A DNA stretch of 64,000 nucleotides, taken from assembly GCF_040183065.1 (NCBI RefSeq), contig NC_091120.1, forward strand, positions 78,320,208-78,384,207. The letters are read 5' to 3'. This stretch comes from Periplaneta americana. Lineage: Eukaryota; Arthropoda; Insecta; Blattodea; Blattidae. Shown in pieces: positions 10,592-21,618 of the stretch; the stretch's first letter is position 1; each line of letters begins with the position of its first letter. A program made the position numbers and the translations under genes. The notes below the pieces were generated by a model that was given only the letters and a program-made list of their open reading frames with translations, ran no database searches and was not told the origin of the DNA.

Positions 10592-12406
10592 TATTTATTT
10601 AAAGTCATATTATATACAACAGGAGATTATTCTCACAATACATAAAATGCATCTACTTTAGACTCTAGATAGATCTACTTTTTGGTTTCACAATATATTT
10701 GTCATCCAGAAAATATCACTGTTTTTCGTCTATTTACAGACTTTTGAAGATTTAAATTACACTTAAAAAATAAATATATATTATATTAAAGCGAAATGAG
10801 TTTGAAAGTAAATAATATGATAATTTATTGAAAGAATTGAAATTTGATTAATCAAAATTAAAAATGAGTGAATATTGAAATATATATAATAGGCCCTATA
10901 TTTCGGCTCTGATCTTTAAACTTCTGTTTATTTAGAAAGTTTATAGATTGTTTTTGTCTCCATGTATTACCATCTCTCATGCCAGATTACAGAAATTAAT
11001 TTTGAATACGCATACTTGTTTTACACGTGAACATGGTAAATGGACACAGCCTACATGTGTACACATCTATAAATAAATAAATACATAAATAAATAAATGG
11101 TAGAAATTAAAATAATATGATAAATCAACAAAAACTAAATTATTTACACTGATTACTTGTACGAGTCTCTACACATTACAACGAGTGACTGTAAACATTT
11201 TAAATGTTTCAAAAGAAAAAATTCTGATTTCTGGTAAAAATACGCTTTCTTCAGTCCTAATGAAGTGATCGTTACCAAATTCTACTATTGGAACACTTAT
11301 TTCCAACCGTCTAGCTTCGTTTGTTTGGCATATTTCGCTGAACATCAGGCCTGAAGTGTGTACACTCTTCTATACTCCGTACATACCTACACTGTTGTGC
11401 GTTGTTCGGAGCTTTAGGTAACCAAACGCAGGACTCTAGTGAGTAGTAGTGGAATAAGTCTTTAGAACGAAACACTGGGGCTAACTTCCTTCACCTATAA
11501 TATACGCCTATTGAAGCAAATATAAATTAAAATATCACGTTTCCTATTCAACCGCCTCTCCTTGGTAGATAAGTTAGAAAAGAGAAACCCAAAAGAGGAC
11601 GTAGGCTTATAGTACACAATACAGGTGGAAAGTCTATCGCTATGAGATTGGACTGTTCAAAGCATTGGTGTGCAAGATTTTGTAGTTTTAATGTGTGTAT
11701 GTGTTTTCAAATATTGTAAGGACGTATTTCTATCGAAAATAACATTTTAAAGTTCATAAACATGGATCTGGAAACAATTCCTTCCGCACACACCCCGATA
11801 CTTTCAATGTAAGCTTGATTCTAGTAAGAGTTCAATGTTGGCGTTTTAACAGAGAATAATAACCAAATTCAATAATATGAGGAAATTCGTGTATGAAAAA
11901 TCAAGGAACATATGGTCGTAGGGTACATCGAAGTAGGAAAGGGCCATGTTAAACACTTGTAATAGTATGGCCAGTCTTGTGCTGATTTTGTTTATTTCTA
12001 CTGAACTTTGTTTTATTTAATTGTATTAATCGTTCCTTAGCTTTCTTTTTGTACCCGTATGTTTGATATTTCTAAACATTTGTAATAATGTCAGAAGAAT
12101 GAATTGAGACAAACACATAAACAAAATAGAGATAACACATTAGCGAAAAAGAGTACGCGACTGAATACCTCAACAAAAACATCTTTAGAAAAATCACAGC
12201 TATGATGGAAGAATGTCAGAAGGGGTAACTAGATTTTAGACTTAAAAAAAAATTGTAGCCATTTGAAACTTAACTCTTACCATTGACTATTTGGAGGTTT
12301 ATTTTTGCAGCGAGTTTGTGATGGTTTGACGACTGTTTGAAGACTATTCCAACCTCAGCTATTAGTCATGATCAGCGATGTATTAGCCTATGTGTTTTGG
12401 TATAGT
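10592..12406. other. No gene seen over 1.8 kb
   Basis: AT-rich, with only a short (AAAT)n run at 11074-11098. Many stops in all frames. Confidence 0.4.
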
Positions 12407-12588
12407 CACAGTCTAGTATATACAGTCCCGAAGCTCAATACGTAGGTAATATGCAACCATAAATAGTTGCTAACCACTAGGATCGCTACTATCGCCTCAT
12501 CACAGACAATGCGAAATAGTACCGGCATAGTCTATTGTTCCTAGTACCCTCACAACTCAAGCTTCATGACTGTATATACTAGACCGTG
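12407..12588 (+). mobile_element. 182-bp MITE family, copy 2 (intact)
   Basis: Terminal inverted repeats CACAGTCTAGTATATACAG and, on the other strand, CACGGTCTAGTATATACAG continue into 'tcNcgaagct'. GTATAGT flanks both ends (12400-12406 and 12589-12595); an 8-bp duplication is possible because the edge base is shared. The copy at 25796 has the same length. No coding capacity. Confidence 0.88.
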
Positions 12589-12679
12589 GTATAGTTCAAC
12601 TGCTTGCTTTATTATTGTTTCGTACAGTTCAACCAGTTATTACGTATTGTATGTTCTTGTAGAATGTAGTTCAGGCGCC

Positions 12680-12915
12680 AGACTCACTTGCGTGCTGATC
12701 CAGAGCCGCGCTTGGGCTTGGATTAGATTCCCGCTTGGTTGATTACTTGGTTGGGTTTTTACCGAGGTTTTCCTAACCGTAAAACAAATTACTGTAGTTA
12801 TAATCTAAGGAGAACCCTTGCCTCACTTCATGTCGCCAAGAAATTTTGTAACTCTCGACGTGTTCCAGATCTTAAATAAGATCTATGGAATACAATAAAT
12901 GAAATTAAATGAAAG
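12680..12915 (+). mobile_element. SINE-C copy
   Basis: A degenerate tRNA-like head (ggattagattcccgc resembles a B box) precedes 'gattacttggttgggttttt' and ends 'tatggaatacaataaatgaa' with ATGAAA repeats. It is colinear with 5766-6320 minus its insertion. Confidence 0.75.
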
Positions 12916-13892
12916 TGATAGGTTTGAAATAATTTCATAGAATCCCTGCATGAACGCTCATGTATTGTAAAATAATTTATGAATCTCGGAGATGAAGATG
13001 TAGGCTAATTAAATTGCACAAAATGTAGATGGAAACAAAATCTTAATGTATAAAGTGCGTGTGTGCCATTTCAGTGGATAAAAGTAAAGCACAACTCTCT
13101 TAATGCGTATGCGTCGCTGTTGTATTTTGAGATTGGTTCGCGCTTGATCTGCAAATTTTTATGAAAGTCAGGAAATGGTTTGTTGACGGTTTTGTATGTT
13201 GCAAGAACTCCTGACTTTAATCAGCAAGTAGTCAGAGTTTGAAGTTATCGCTGCACGAACAGTAAAGCCGATGTGCGCATGCTCATAACGGTTGGAAACG
13301 TTGGGAACTGCCGCAGAAACAAACCTATTTTAACCGCAGTGTCATATAATTTTCTGTGGAAACTTGTGTAGTTTTAAGTTTAATCAGAAGTTGATACAGT
13401 GTCTGAACAATAAATGACGAATTGTCAGTTACCATCATAATAATGCATAGGCAGGCATCGTAACATGTCTGGAATATCATTTTCGTAGTTCGCTCTCTTG
13501 TGGTGTATCAGAGCTATATTCCAAACTTTCTTCTCAAAATAAACCAAAAGCAGAACACAGACTTATTCTACACAAGTTCTTGTAAGAACGTAGTTTCCAC
13601 GGTTATATCGAAAGTAGTCGCATCGGATCTTAACTTAGCCAACTTTATCATTCTCTTCCGCGAACGGGTGTTAGTGCCTATGTTCAACCATATCGTCCAT
13701 CAATAAAGTAAATATTGGTCTTTGCGTGACCAGTTCTTTTATTGTCTTTTGAATAGAGAAGAAATGAAAATAAATTTCAAGAACAAAGTCACATTTTTCG
13801 TTATGGAAATCTTCAAGGGGTCAATTCAATTCCTTTTGCCTGAATACAAGATAAAGTTTTCAATGTGTACTCTTTCTTACACAATAATATTC
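12916..13892. other. No gene seen
   Basis: Open frames at 13500-13706 and 13722-13904 are 60-68 codons long with no recognisable motif and are regarded as chance. Confidence 0.4.
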
Positions 13893-14215
13893 ATTCATTC
13901 ATAGTGTTTTGCCGAAGGGCAGATCTTTCATTGCATACCCAGCATTCTCCAGTCTTTCCTATTTTCTGCCTTCTTCTTTGTCTCCTCATATGATCCATAT
14001 ATTTAATGTCGTCTAACATCTGATATTTTCTTCTGCCACGAACTCTTCTCCCGTTCACCATTCCTTCCAGTGCATCCTTCAGTAGGCAGTTTCATCTCAA
14101 GCAGTGACCCAGCCAATGCCTTTTCCTGTTTCTGATCAGTTTCAGCATCATTCGTCCTTCATCCACTCTTTTCAACACAGCTTCGTTTCTTACTCTGTCC
14201 ATTTTGTTCAAAAGT
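13893..14215 (-). mobile_element. LINE-B 3' fragment
   Basis: (ATTC)n tail at the left, then the terminal untranslated part and the last codons of the reverse-transcriptase-element protein on the minus strand. It is about 85% like 44110-44400 by eye. It breaks off near 14215 as a 5' truncation. Confidence 0.75.
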
Positions 14216-15130
14216 GCATTTGCGGTTGCTTAAAACGACTCCCATTGGATGTATTTAAGAGAGAAGTTATTAGTTGCAGTAACATCATTAATAATTTTAT
14301 ATGATAAATATTTCGATATCATTATGTAACCTACACGTTGTTCAGTATCTCTGCAACAGAAAAATGCTAGTAATGGGTTAATAATGAAGTGAGTCGGAGA
14401 GTTTATGGACGTAAAATACTTTTACCAGCGAGGGCCCTTTTAAGCGAAATTGACGAAGGAAAAGTTTTAAATTTCTTTTTTTTTTTTTTTGCATGGATGG
14501 ATGGATGGATGGATGGATGGATGGATGGATGGACTTACAGACTAACAGTTTCCTGATTCACTGTTTGAGCTTATGTTAACAGGTAGGGTGACACGTCTTG
14601 CCTTTCTACAGCCACAGAGTCCATAGAGTTCCCGTGCTCCGCCGCTCTATTGTGCCCATCTGTCGATTCTTATATTTCGCAACGATGGTTTTGGACTCAT
14701 TTGATTAGTATGAGTATGTATTTTCCTTCTGTTGTGCTCCTTTCTCAATGTTTGAACTTCGAGGCATTTTCAAAGTTCACAAGATTTTACTTCTTTTCCA
14801 AAGTTGAGGGACCAATTTACCCCACGTCGTTTCTTTTTCTAATTTATCTAGTCGAGCTCGTCGCGCTCAATTCATCGACACCTTGAACGTCCGAATCTGT
14901 GCAGACCTTGCGGACTTTGACTTCAGCGTGAGAAGCAGTATGGTGTTGTGAGGTCAGAATTTAATTATGCACTTTAAAGTAATACTGTTATTTCGTATAT
15001 ATTACATTTAACCTAGCCTCTATACATGTCTGATATAATAAAATGACATCAATTATACTGGGGTAAGTATAATGCACATTGCGGTTGAGGTACCGTGGTT
15101 TACAGCGTTAAGAAGTTTAAATATTCCGAT
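14216..15130. other. No gene; (ATGG)n microsatellite at 14492-14534
   Basis: A poly-T run is followed by about ten 'atgg' units. The rest is unassigned. Confidence 0.5.
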
Positions 15131-15135
15131 AATAT

Positions 15136-15871
15136 TGTGGCACCCGTCTGAATTGTTCTGGTCGCGTCAGGGAGTTGCGCACGCATCTAGCGAGAAGGAA
15201 GGCGCGGGGAAACGGAAACACAAACCCCTGACGCTAGCCGCGGTACGGAGCAAGGGAGAGGAGAACTACGGTGACGGTGCGGAGCAGAGAAATTAAGGAA
15301 GCATCTCGAAGCAGATTTCTCTCGAAGATTCTGAAAGGCACGCGAATCGAAGACTCCAGAACATGAGGTTTAATAAATAACATCGTGAGTGCCGACAAAA
15401 GAGTCAGTCAGTCTTCGGAAGTCAGTCTACAAGTTAGTCTTCGAGTGAGCAAGGAAGCCAGCCTTCGAGAGCATCTGGAAGACTGGAGTTCGACGTGCAG
15501 TGAACTTGAGTGAGTCCGTAACTGTAGCAGTGTCCAGGCGAGCGCGACGCTTCCGGAAGACCTGAGTTCGATGTGCAGTGAACTTGAACAGTGAGCTAGA
15601 AGAGCTAGCCAAGGGGAATGAACTGTGAACTGAGAACTGATAGTTTTGTTCTGCATATAGTGCATTGTGAACATTAATTGAAATTAGGAGTACATTGTTG
15701 TTCCTCTTAATAATACACGTCGTGCATTGTCATTGTCGTCGGGTGGAGTGCTATAGTGGCTATTGTGTTGCTGTGTTGAGTGGAATACCCATTGTTGTAG
15801 GGTGAATTATTGGAAATAAAAGTCACATTGTTAGCGGGTGTGCAGTGGTTAAAGTGGAAATAAAAGTCACA
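15136..15871 (+). mobile_element. Solo LTR of a retrotransposon
   Basis: A 736-bp, GC-richer block begins TGTGGCACCC and ends AAAAGTCACA, flanked by ATAT on both sides (15132-15135 and 15872-15875; AATAT if one terminal A is shared). Two AATAAA signals (about 15817 and 15859) lie in a short duplicated 'ggaaataaaagtcaca' motif, and a second internal duplication is 'gagttcgaNgtgcagtgaac'. No primer-binding site or gag/pol follows, so this looks like the product of LTR-LTR recombination. The orientation is inferred from the AATAAA positions. Confidence 0.72.
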
Positions 15872-15875
15872 ATAT

Positions 15876-17274
15876 CAAATACTACCTAAAGGAGGCAAGT
15901 ACTCACCTATTGAACTGCGCGCCTTCACACGTGCAATTTACCATTGCAGCAGTTTTCAAGAAGTGCTGTGCTTAAATTTGTTTTGTCTTCTTTAAAGGCT
16001 TCTTTGATTGGACATATGCATTGCTTCCCATATCACAGCTAAGTATCTAGCAATATCTGATAGCATACCCGTATGGAAGCGTAGTTAAATAAACTGGATA
16101 CGAATTAGCAATACTACTTTACAGTGCGTATACTTCCGACCCCAAGTAATGTTACATCCATACTCTTTATAACAGATTGGAGATTTTCTAAAATATTGTT
16201 CTTGTACTGTAGGCCTACATTATTCGTCTTTGTATTATGGATTCCAAAGAAGAGTTTGAAGATAAATTGATATATTGTGTGCGTTGTTTTCCTGTTATTT
16301 ATGACGTTAGCAAGAGTCGTACAAGGACAGGATTTCTAAAAAAAAATTCTTGGAAAAGTAGCCTATCCTTCTATTGAAAGTATTTGTGGCACCCTCAGTT
16401 GCAGAGTAAACCTGTAGGTCTAATCTTAAATCATTAACATCATCATCCTCCTCTTGAAGCAACAGCCAACAAGGCAACCACAAGTGGGTCCATGTCAACA
16501 CGAAACGCGCGAATTTCATGATACTCCTAGCGAGATGCACAGAATGACGGTCTATTAAAAACCACGACAGTGCGCGCCATGCACACGTCAAACTTTTGGC
16601 TTAACGTTGTGCCGCACTATATTCACGCAGGCTTCATTGCGCGGTTGTTAAATTTCAAGGCTTTAGTCTATATTTTAACTCTTTGAGACTAGACCCATTT
16701 GTTTAGATGAAAACAAAGCCAGATTTAGTGATGTAGGTTAGCATTCTTCTCAGCGCTTAACCACAGTAGATCCTTGACTCTTTGCTAGACTACTTGTTTA
16801 AAACTCCCATCACCTGCTCGTCATCTGTAGTAGATCAGTGCATTTTTAAAACTTAGCTGCAGGAACACATTTAAGTCCGTTCAGTTGGAAAGACGCTGTA
16901 GAACTTCCAGTTGCATTCTTTGCAGGAAACCTTGAACGTCACATGCGATATGCTTCGCTTGGTATGTAACCAAGTACGCCTGTCAGCCTTCTACATCTAT
17001 TGTTTGTAATCGCTGTATGAAGATGAAGGATGCTCACTCCTGTAAATTTCCGAGGATTTATAAGCACAGATTACGAGAAAGTGTATTACTGCTCTTTGGT
17101 TCGTTTTGAACTCTTGCTTTTTTTTTTTTTAGCAAATATTACCTTTGAATAGGCCTAACATTTTGCAAAGAATCATCGCCACCAGATAGTCGGATTGGTT
17201 ATTGTGCAAAGTGAAACGCTTAAATAATCATCGTGAACAGTTTTAAAATAGCTAATATTGATTCCTGAAACGAA
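15876..17274. other. No gene seen
   Basis: Frames here are short. The minus frame at 16307-16591 (94 codons) has no motif I recognise. Confidence 0.4.
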
Positions 17275-18010
17275 ATATTATAGTATGTTATGAAACGAGC
17301 CTATAATGGTTGTAATTAAGACGCGAGTATGTTTATGAAACGAGCATTTTAGGAAAGATGCATACGACCGTTTTTGTTCGACCATAATTAAATATCTTAT
17401 TTTTTATTCGTTTTTTACAAATATCTTGCCTTGTTACTTTAGTGATAATGAAATGGTGAACATATATATATATTTTTTTTTCAGCTTTTTCTCCACTATT
17501 GCAACAGATGGTACGGATGTAGTGTCTTTTCAGTGTGTTTCCGAGTAGTGCAACAGATGGCAGGTGTGTATGTCATATTTATTGATTTTTTGCAGGGCTT
17601 GGTATAGAAAATTTAACCTCAAATCAACAGACATTAAAACACAGAAATGAATTCAATTTACTATATTATTAAAATTAACATGAACAAATTTTATTTTACT
17701 TTAAATACATGTTGATTGTGCAGTTTGTAATATTTATCTGGGGAATGGTTCCCACTGGATTGTGTGAAGTTGAGTTAATGTTTATTTGAGTGATCGGATC
17801 AATGTCACTTCCACAACTCGCGCTTTCCAATTTTGGATTGGTGCTTTCAAGGCTTGCTGGATGTTGCACGTACGATATTAATCAATATCATATGTGCTTA
17901 GTTGGAAAGCGATAGTTGAAATAACGTAATGAATAGCAGTGCTTTAATGCATGTCATTAAGATACAGTTACGTCACATGTAATGAGCGTATTATAGTATG
18001 GTTGAGCAAA
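17275..18010 (+). repeat. Dispersed repeat, copy A
   Basis: The start 'gaaacgagcctataatgg.tgtaattaagacgc' and the end region 'catgtcattaag..tgagcaaaa' both resemble the two ends of 26590-27248. The middle differs. Nature unknown; the similar ends suggest a mobile element. Confidence 0.45.
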
Positions 18011-18762
18011 AAAAAAACTATTTTCATTTGATAACCTATTCTTGAGCTACTAATCATTATATTAATACATTGTAGTTCTGAAACAAACCTATGAGACACG
18101 TCTTGAAATGCAATTTATAATTTTCATTTTAATATTAAAATATAAAAATACAGTAGGCCTAAATTAATGAACCTCACTTTTATTAAGGAAATCAACCTAA
18201 TTATAATAGAAAATTTGTTTTGAAAGTCGCTCAGGAATTACAATAAGGAAGAAGGGAAATGTTATTCAAACAGCGAAGTACGAAAATTGAAGCGTGTTCG
18301 TTAATTAAGACTCGGGAACACGAGCGCTCCAAGCGGACGGGTCGATCATGAATATGAATGGCGGCGCTGACCTCTGTCTTATGACCTGGCCGTAACGGCG
18401 CCTCACATTACGCATTTCTGAAAACTTTTTCTTTTCAAATATCTTATTACACAGCACTGGAAGCATGAATACAAAATCGTCTTTCAGAAACGAGATATGC
18501 ATCTTTGATTTTACTCTTACATTTGTAACTGCGTGGTTACATGATAAATATTCATGCAATGAAGTACACCCTCTGAATAATTATATGACTGAATATTATA
18601 CCTAGAAATACTTTTTTTAAATTTTAAGTTAATTATAAAATCCAGCAGTCTTGTTACTAATTTTAGTTTGTTTTAAAATTTATCCATTAACTCTCCTTCA
18701 AAATTTACTTTAACATTACTTTCTCCAGAGTCATTACAGCCGTCACGAAATAAGCTTCTCAA
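18011..18762. other. No gene seen
   Basis: The minus frame at 18305-18559 (84 codons) lacks recognisable motifs. Confidence 0.35.
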
Positions 18763-18775
18763 CAGTGTCATTCTT
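18763..18775 (+). repeat. Left 13-bp direct repeat of tRNA-repeat array
   Basis: CAGTGTCATTCTT is identical to 20294-20306 on the far side of the array, as a target duplication would be. Confidence 0.88.
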
Positions 18776-18841
18776 GCAAATCAAGATTTTCAGGTATAAC
18801 TCCCTGTAAAGTTGATTTGAATAATTTCGAGGGAAAAATTG

Positions 18842-18913
18842 TTCCGGAGCCGGGTATCGAACCCGGGACCTTTGGTTTAACGTACCAACGCTCTACCACT
18901 GAGCTACTCGGGA
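18842..18913 (-). repeat. tRNA-like sequence, unit 1
   Basis: Cloverleaf-compatible 72 nt: 7-bp acceptor stem with one C-C mismatch, A box tagctcagtgg, anticodon stem TTGGT/ACCAA with loop ACGTTAA (GTT at positions 34-36, but C instead of T at 33), B box ggttcgatacc. The missing U33 and the repeat context argue against a working tRNA-Asn. Confidence 0.8.
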
Positions 18914-19127
18914 ACTCTAACCGACACCGATCCAATTTTTCCCTCTATATCCACAGACCTCAAAGTGGGCTGACAACCGTCAAGCAACCAACTTCGAGTG
19001 CACACTAACTCCGTGTGACTTAAATTGTGGTTTTCTGTTAACGAACAGTAACGTGTATTATGCAAATCAAGATTTTCAGGTATAACTCCCTGTAAAGTTG
19101 ATTTGAATAATTTCGAGGGAAAAATTG

Positions 19128-19199
19128 TTCCGGAGCCGGGTATCGAACCCGGGACCTTTGGTTTAACGTACCAACGCTCTACCACTGAACTACTCGGGA
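19128..19199 (-). repeat. tRNA-like sequence, unit 2
   Basis: Same as unit 1 except A box 'tagttcagtgg' (one change). Confidence 0.8.
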
Positions 19200-19413
19200 A
19201 CTCTAACCGACACCGATCCAATTTTTCCCTCTATATCCACAGACCTCAAAGTGGGCTGACAACCGTCAAGCAACCAACTTCGAGTGCACACTAACTCCGT
19301 GTGACTTAAATTGTGGTTTTCTGTTAACGAACAGTAACGTGTATTATGCAAATCAGGATTTTCAGGTATAACTCCCTGTAAAGTTGATTTGAATAATTTC
19401 GAGGGAAAAATTG

Positions 19414-19485
19414 TTCCGGAGCCGGGTATCGAACCCGGGACCTTTGGTTTAACGTACCAACGCTCTACCACTGAGCTACTCGGGA
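19414..19485 (-). repeat. tRNA-like sequence, unit 3
   Basis: Identical to unit 1 within the 72 nt. The bases just upstream read 'ggttaaag' rather than 'ggttagag'. Confidence 0.8.
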
Positions 19486-19699
19486 ACTTTAACCGACACC
19501 GATCCAATTTTTCCCTCTATATCCACAGACCTCAAAGTGGGCTGACAACCGTCAAGCAACCAACTTCGAGTGCACACTAACTCCATGTGACTTAAATTGT
19601 GGTTTTCTGTTAACGAACAGTAACGTGTATTATGCAAATCAGGATTTTCAGGTATAACTCCCTGTAAAGTTGATTTGAATAATTTCGAGGGAAAAATTG

Positions 19700-19771
19700 T
19701 TCCGGAGCCGGGTATCGAACCCGGGACCTTTGGTTTAACGTACCAACGCTCTACCACTGAGCTACTCGGGA
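19700..19771 (-). repeat. tRNA-like sequence, unit 4
   Basis: Identical to unit 1 within the 72 nt; last unit before the inversion. Confidence 0.8.
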
Positions 19772-19938
19772 ACTCTAACCGACACCGATCCAATTTTTCC
19801 CTCTATATCCACAGACCTCAAAGTGGGCTGACAACCGTCAAGCAACCAACTTCGAGTGCACACTAACTCCGTGTGACTTAAATTGTGGTTTTCTGTTAAC
19901 GAACAGTAACGTGTATTATGCAAATGAAGATTTTCAGG

Positions 19939-19985
19939 TTGGTACGTTAAACCAAAGGTCCCGGGTTCGATACCCGGCTCCGGAA
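19939..19985 (+). repeat. Partial inverted tRNA-like sequence
   Basis: Starts inside the anticodon stem (TTGGTACG) and runs to the 3' end. It marks the inversion breakpoint and lacks the A box. Confidence 0.85.
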
Positions 19986-20199
19986 CAATTTTTCCCTCGA
20001 AATTATTCAAATCAACTCTACAGGGAGTTATACCTGAAAATCTTGATTTGCATAATACACGTTACTGTTCGTTAACAGAAAACCACAATTTAAGTCACAC
20101 GGAGTTAGTGTGCACTCGAAGTTGGTTGCTTGACGGTTGTCAGCCCACTTTGAGGTCTGTGGATATAGAGGGAAAAATTGGATCGGTGTCGGTTAGAGT

Positions 20200-20271
20200 T
20201 CCCGAGTAGCTCAGTGATAGAGCGTTGGTACGTTAAACCAAAGGTCCCGGGTTCGATACCCGGCTCCGGAA
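20200..20271 (+). repeat. Inverted full tRNA-like sequence
   Basis: Complete plus-strand copy with A box 'tagctcagtga' and the same anticodon loop. It is followed only by the first part of the body before the terminal direct repeat. Confidence 0.85.
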
Positions 20272-20574
20272 CAATTTTTCCCTCGAAATTATTCAGTGTC
20301 ATTCTTATCTCCTCAAATGTTCTTTCTTTGGCTTCTCTAAGTTGATGTATCGTCGTTGGAAAAAAATTATATCGACTCTGTTCCATTAGTTTAATGAGTA
20401 GATATAATCTATTAATTATTTATTTAAATTTATGTAAAGTTCCGTGAAAATAATTTGATTAGTGTATTAGATATTCATCCCATGGTGTATTATTAATATG
20501 TACTGCATAAAATGATTTCAAAATGAAACCAAACATCACACTAACAGACAGTACATCAACATAGATATTACAAT

Positions 20575-20900
20575 AATTTCAAGAAAAAATTGTTCCGGGG
20601 CCGATATCAATTCCGAAACCCTTCGCTTAGCGTACGAATGCTCTATCGACTGAGCTACCACAGGAACTATACACGACACCGTCACAATTTTTCCTTTATA
20701 TCCACACAACTCAAATGGGCTGACAAGACGCCAGAACCCAACTTCGAGTGCACACAAATTCTGTGTGACTGAAATTGTGGCTTCCTGTTAACGTACCTCC
20801 AGTAACGAATATATTAAGCAAATGTTGCTTTCATGTAGTAGCTCGCTGCTTTACAGGGAACTACTACCTGAAAGCCAGATTTGCATAATAGATATTACAC
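20575..20900 (-). repeat. Diverged relative of the tRNA-derived unit
   Basis: Homologous along its length to the array unit (caatttttcc..cttcgagtgcacac..gtgactgaaattgtgg) but strongly diverged. The tRNA-like part on the minus strand (about 20595-20667) has a 5-bp anticodon stem TTCGT/GCGAA with loop ACGCTAA, again lacking T at position 33. Hairpin 'gtagtag..ctactac' at about 20835-20873. Confidence 0.75.
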
Positions 20901-21616
20901 TTATAATAATAAAATAGACCAACAAAAATAATTCTTCAGGTCTGGCCAATTCAGAGGACGATCTACAGAAAGAAATATAGGCCTACTCATTTAGAAACTT
21001 AACAAAAATATTTCAGTCTGGATTTAACACAGAAAAAGTCAAATTAATGATATTTTTGGAAAAGAATCCAACTTGTCACTACGAAATAAAATTACAGTAA
21101 ACAGAAAATGTTAGAAACCAATATAAAATTAAAAAAATAATAATTTCATTGATTATAATAGCTCAAAATATAAGAACCTATTTCTGATCAAGCACAAATA
21201 ATAAAACAAAGTGTTCCAATATCTTCTTTACGATTAGTTCAAAATATACATTGTTCCTAAGTAGTACAATGACGGAGGTTAATAGGTGACAGATCGAACA
21301 TTTTTAAGGAGATATATCCAGAAACGTCACAAAATTAACGTAGACACTACATCTGACGAATATGTTAAAATACTTCGTAACACTTGCTGCCTAATATTGA
21401 TTTACAGTCATCACATATTTGGTACGAAATGTATTACATGGTCAAAACATTGAAAATATTTGAATTGGTAAGGAACATTGAATATAAAACTATTGAATAA
21501 TTAATGAGGGTCATATTATTAGGTGAAATGAAATTGGTAATTTCAGTGTTAAACCTGCCACTATTTCGGTGAGTATTTCATGAAATAAGTTGTCAATTCT
21601 ATTATGTCACAGTTAA
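20901..21616. other. No gene seen
   Basis: AT-rich; nothing recognised. Confidence 0.4.
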
Positions 21617-21618
21617 TA

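Larger units (their letters stand above)
18776..20293 (-). mobile_element. Tandem plus inverted array of tRNA-derived repeat units
   Basis: Four head-to-tail units with a 286-bp period (phase points 18842, 19128, 19414, 19700) are transcribable from the minus strand. At 19938/19939 the orientation flips within a tRNA-like anticodon stem, and 1.2 inverted units follow up to 20293. Each unit is a 72-nt tRNA-like sequence plus a 214-nt body. Units differ by only a few bases. One 13-bp direct repeat bounds the entire array, so it behaves as a single insertion. Confidence 0.92.

Noticed and set aside
18776..20293. Regular array that could suggest a CRISPR or a tRNA gene cluster
   Set aside because: The unit is 286 bp with no unique spacers, the setting is eukaryotic, and the tRNA-like parts lack U33 and have an acceptor mismatch.
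18817..20386. Repeated 63- and 105-codon frames in the 286-bp units
   Set aside because: They are frames across the tRNA-like sequence and its body in both strands, a common annotation artefact of tRNA-derived repeats.
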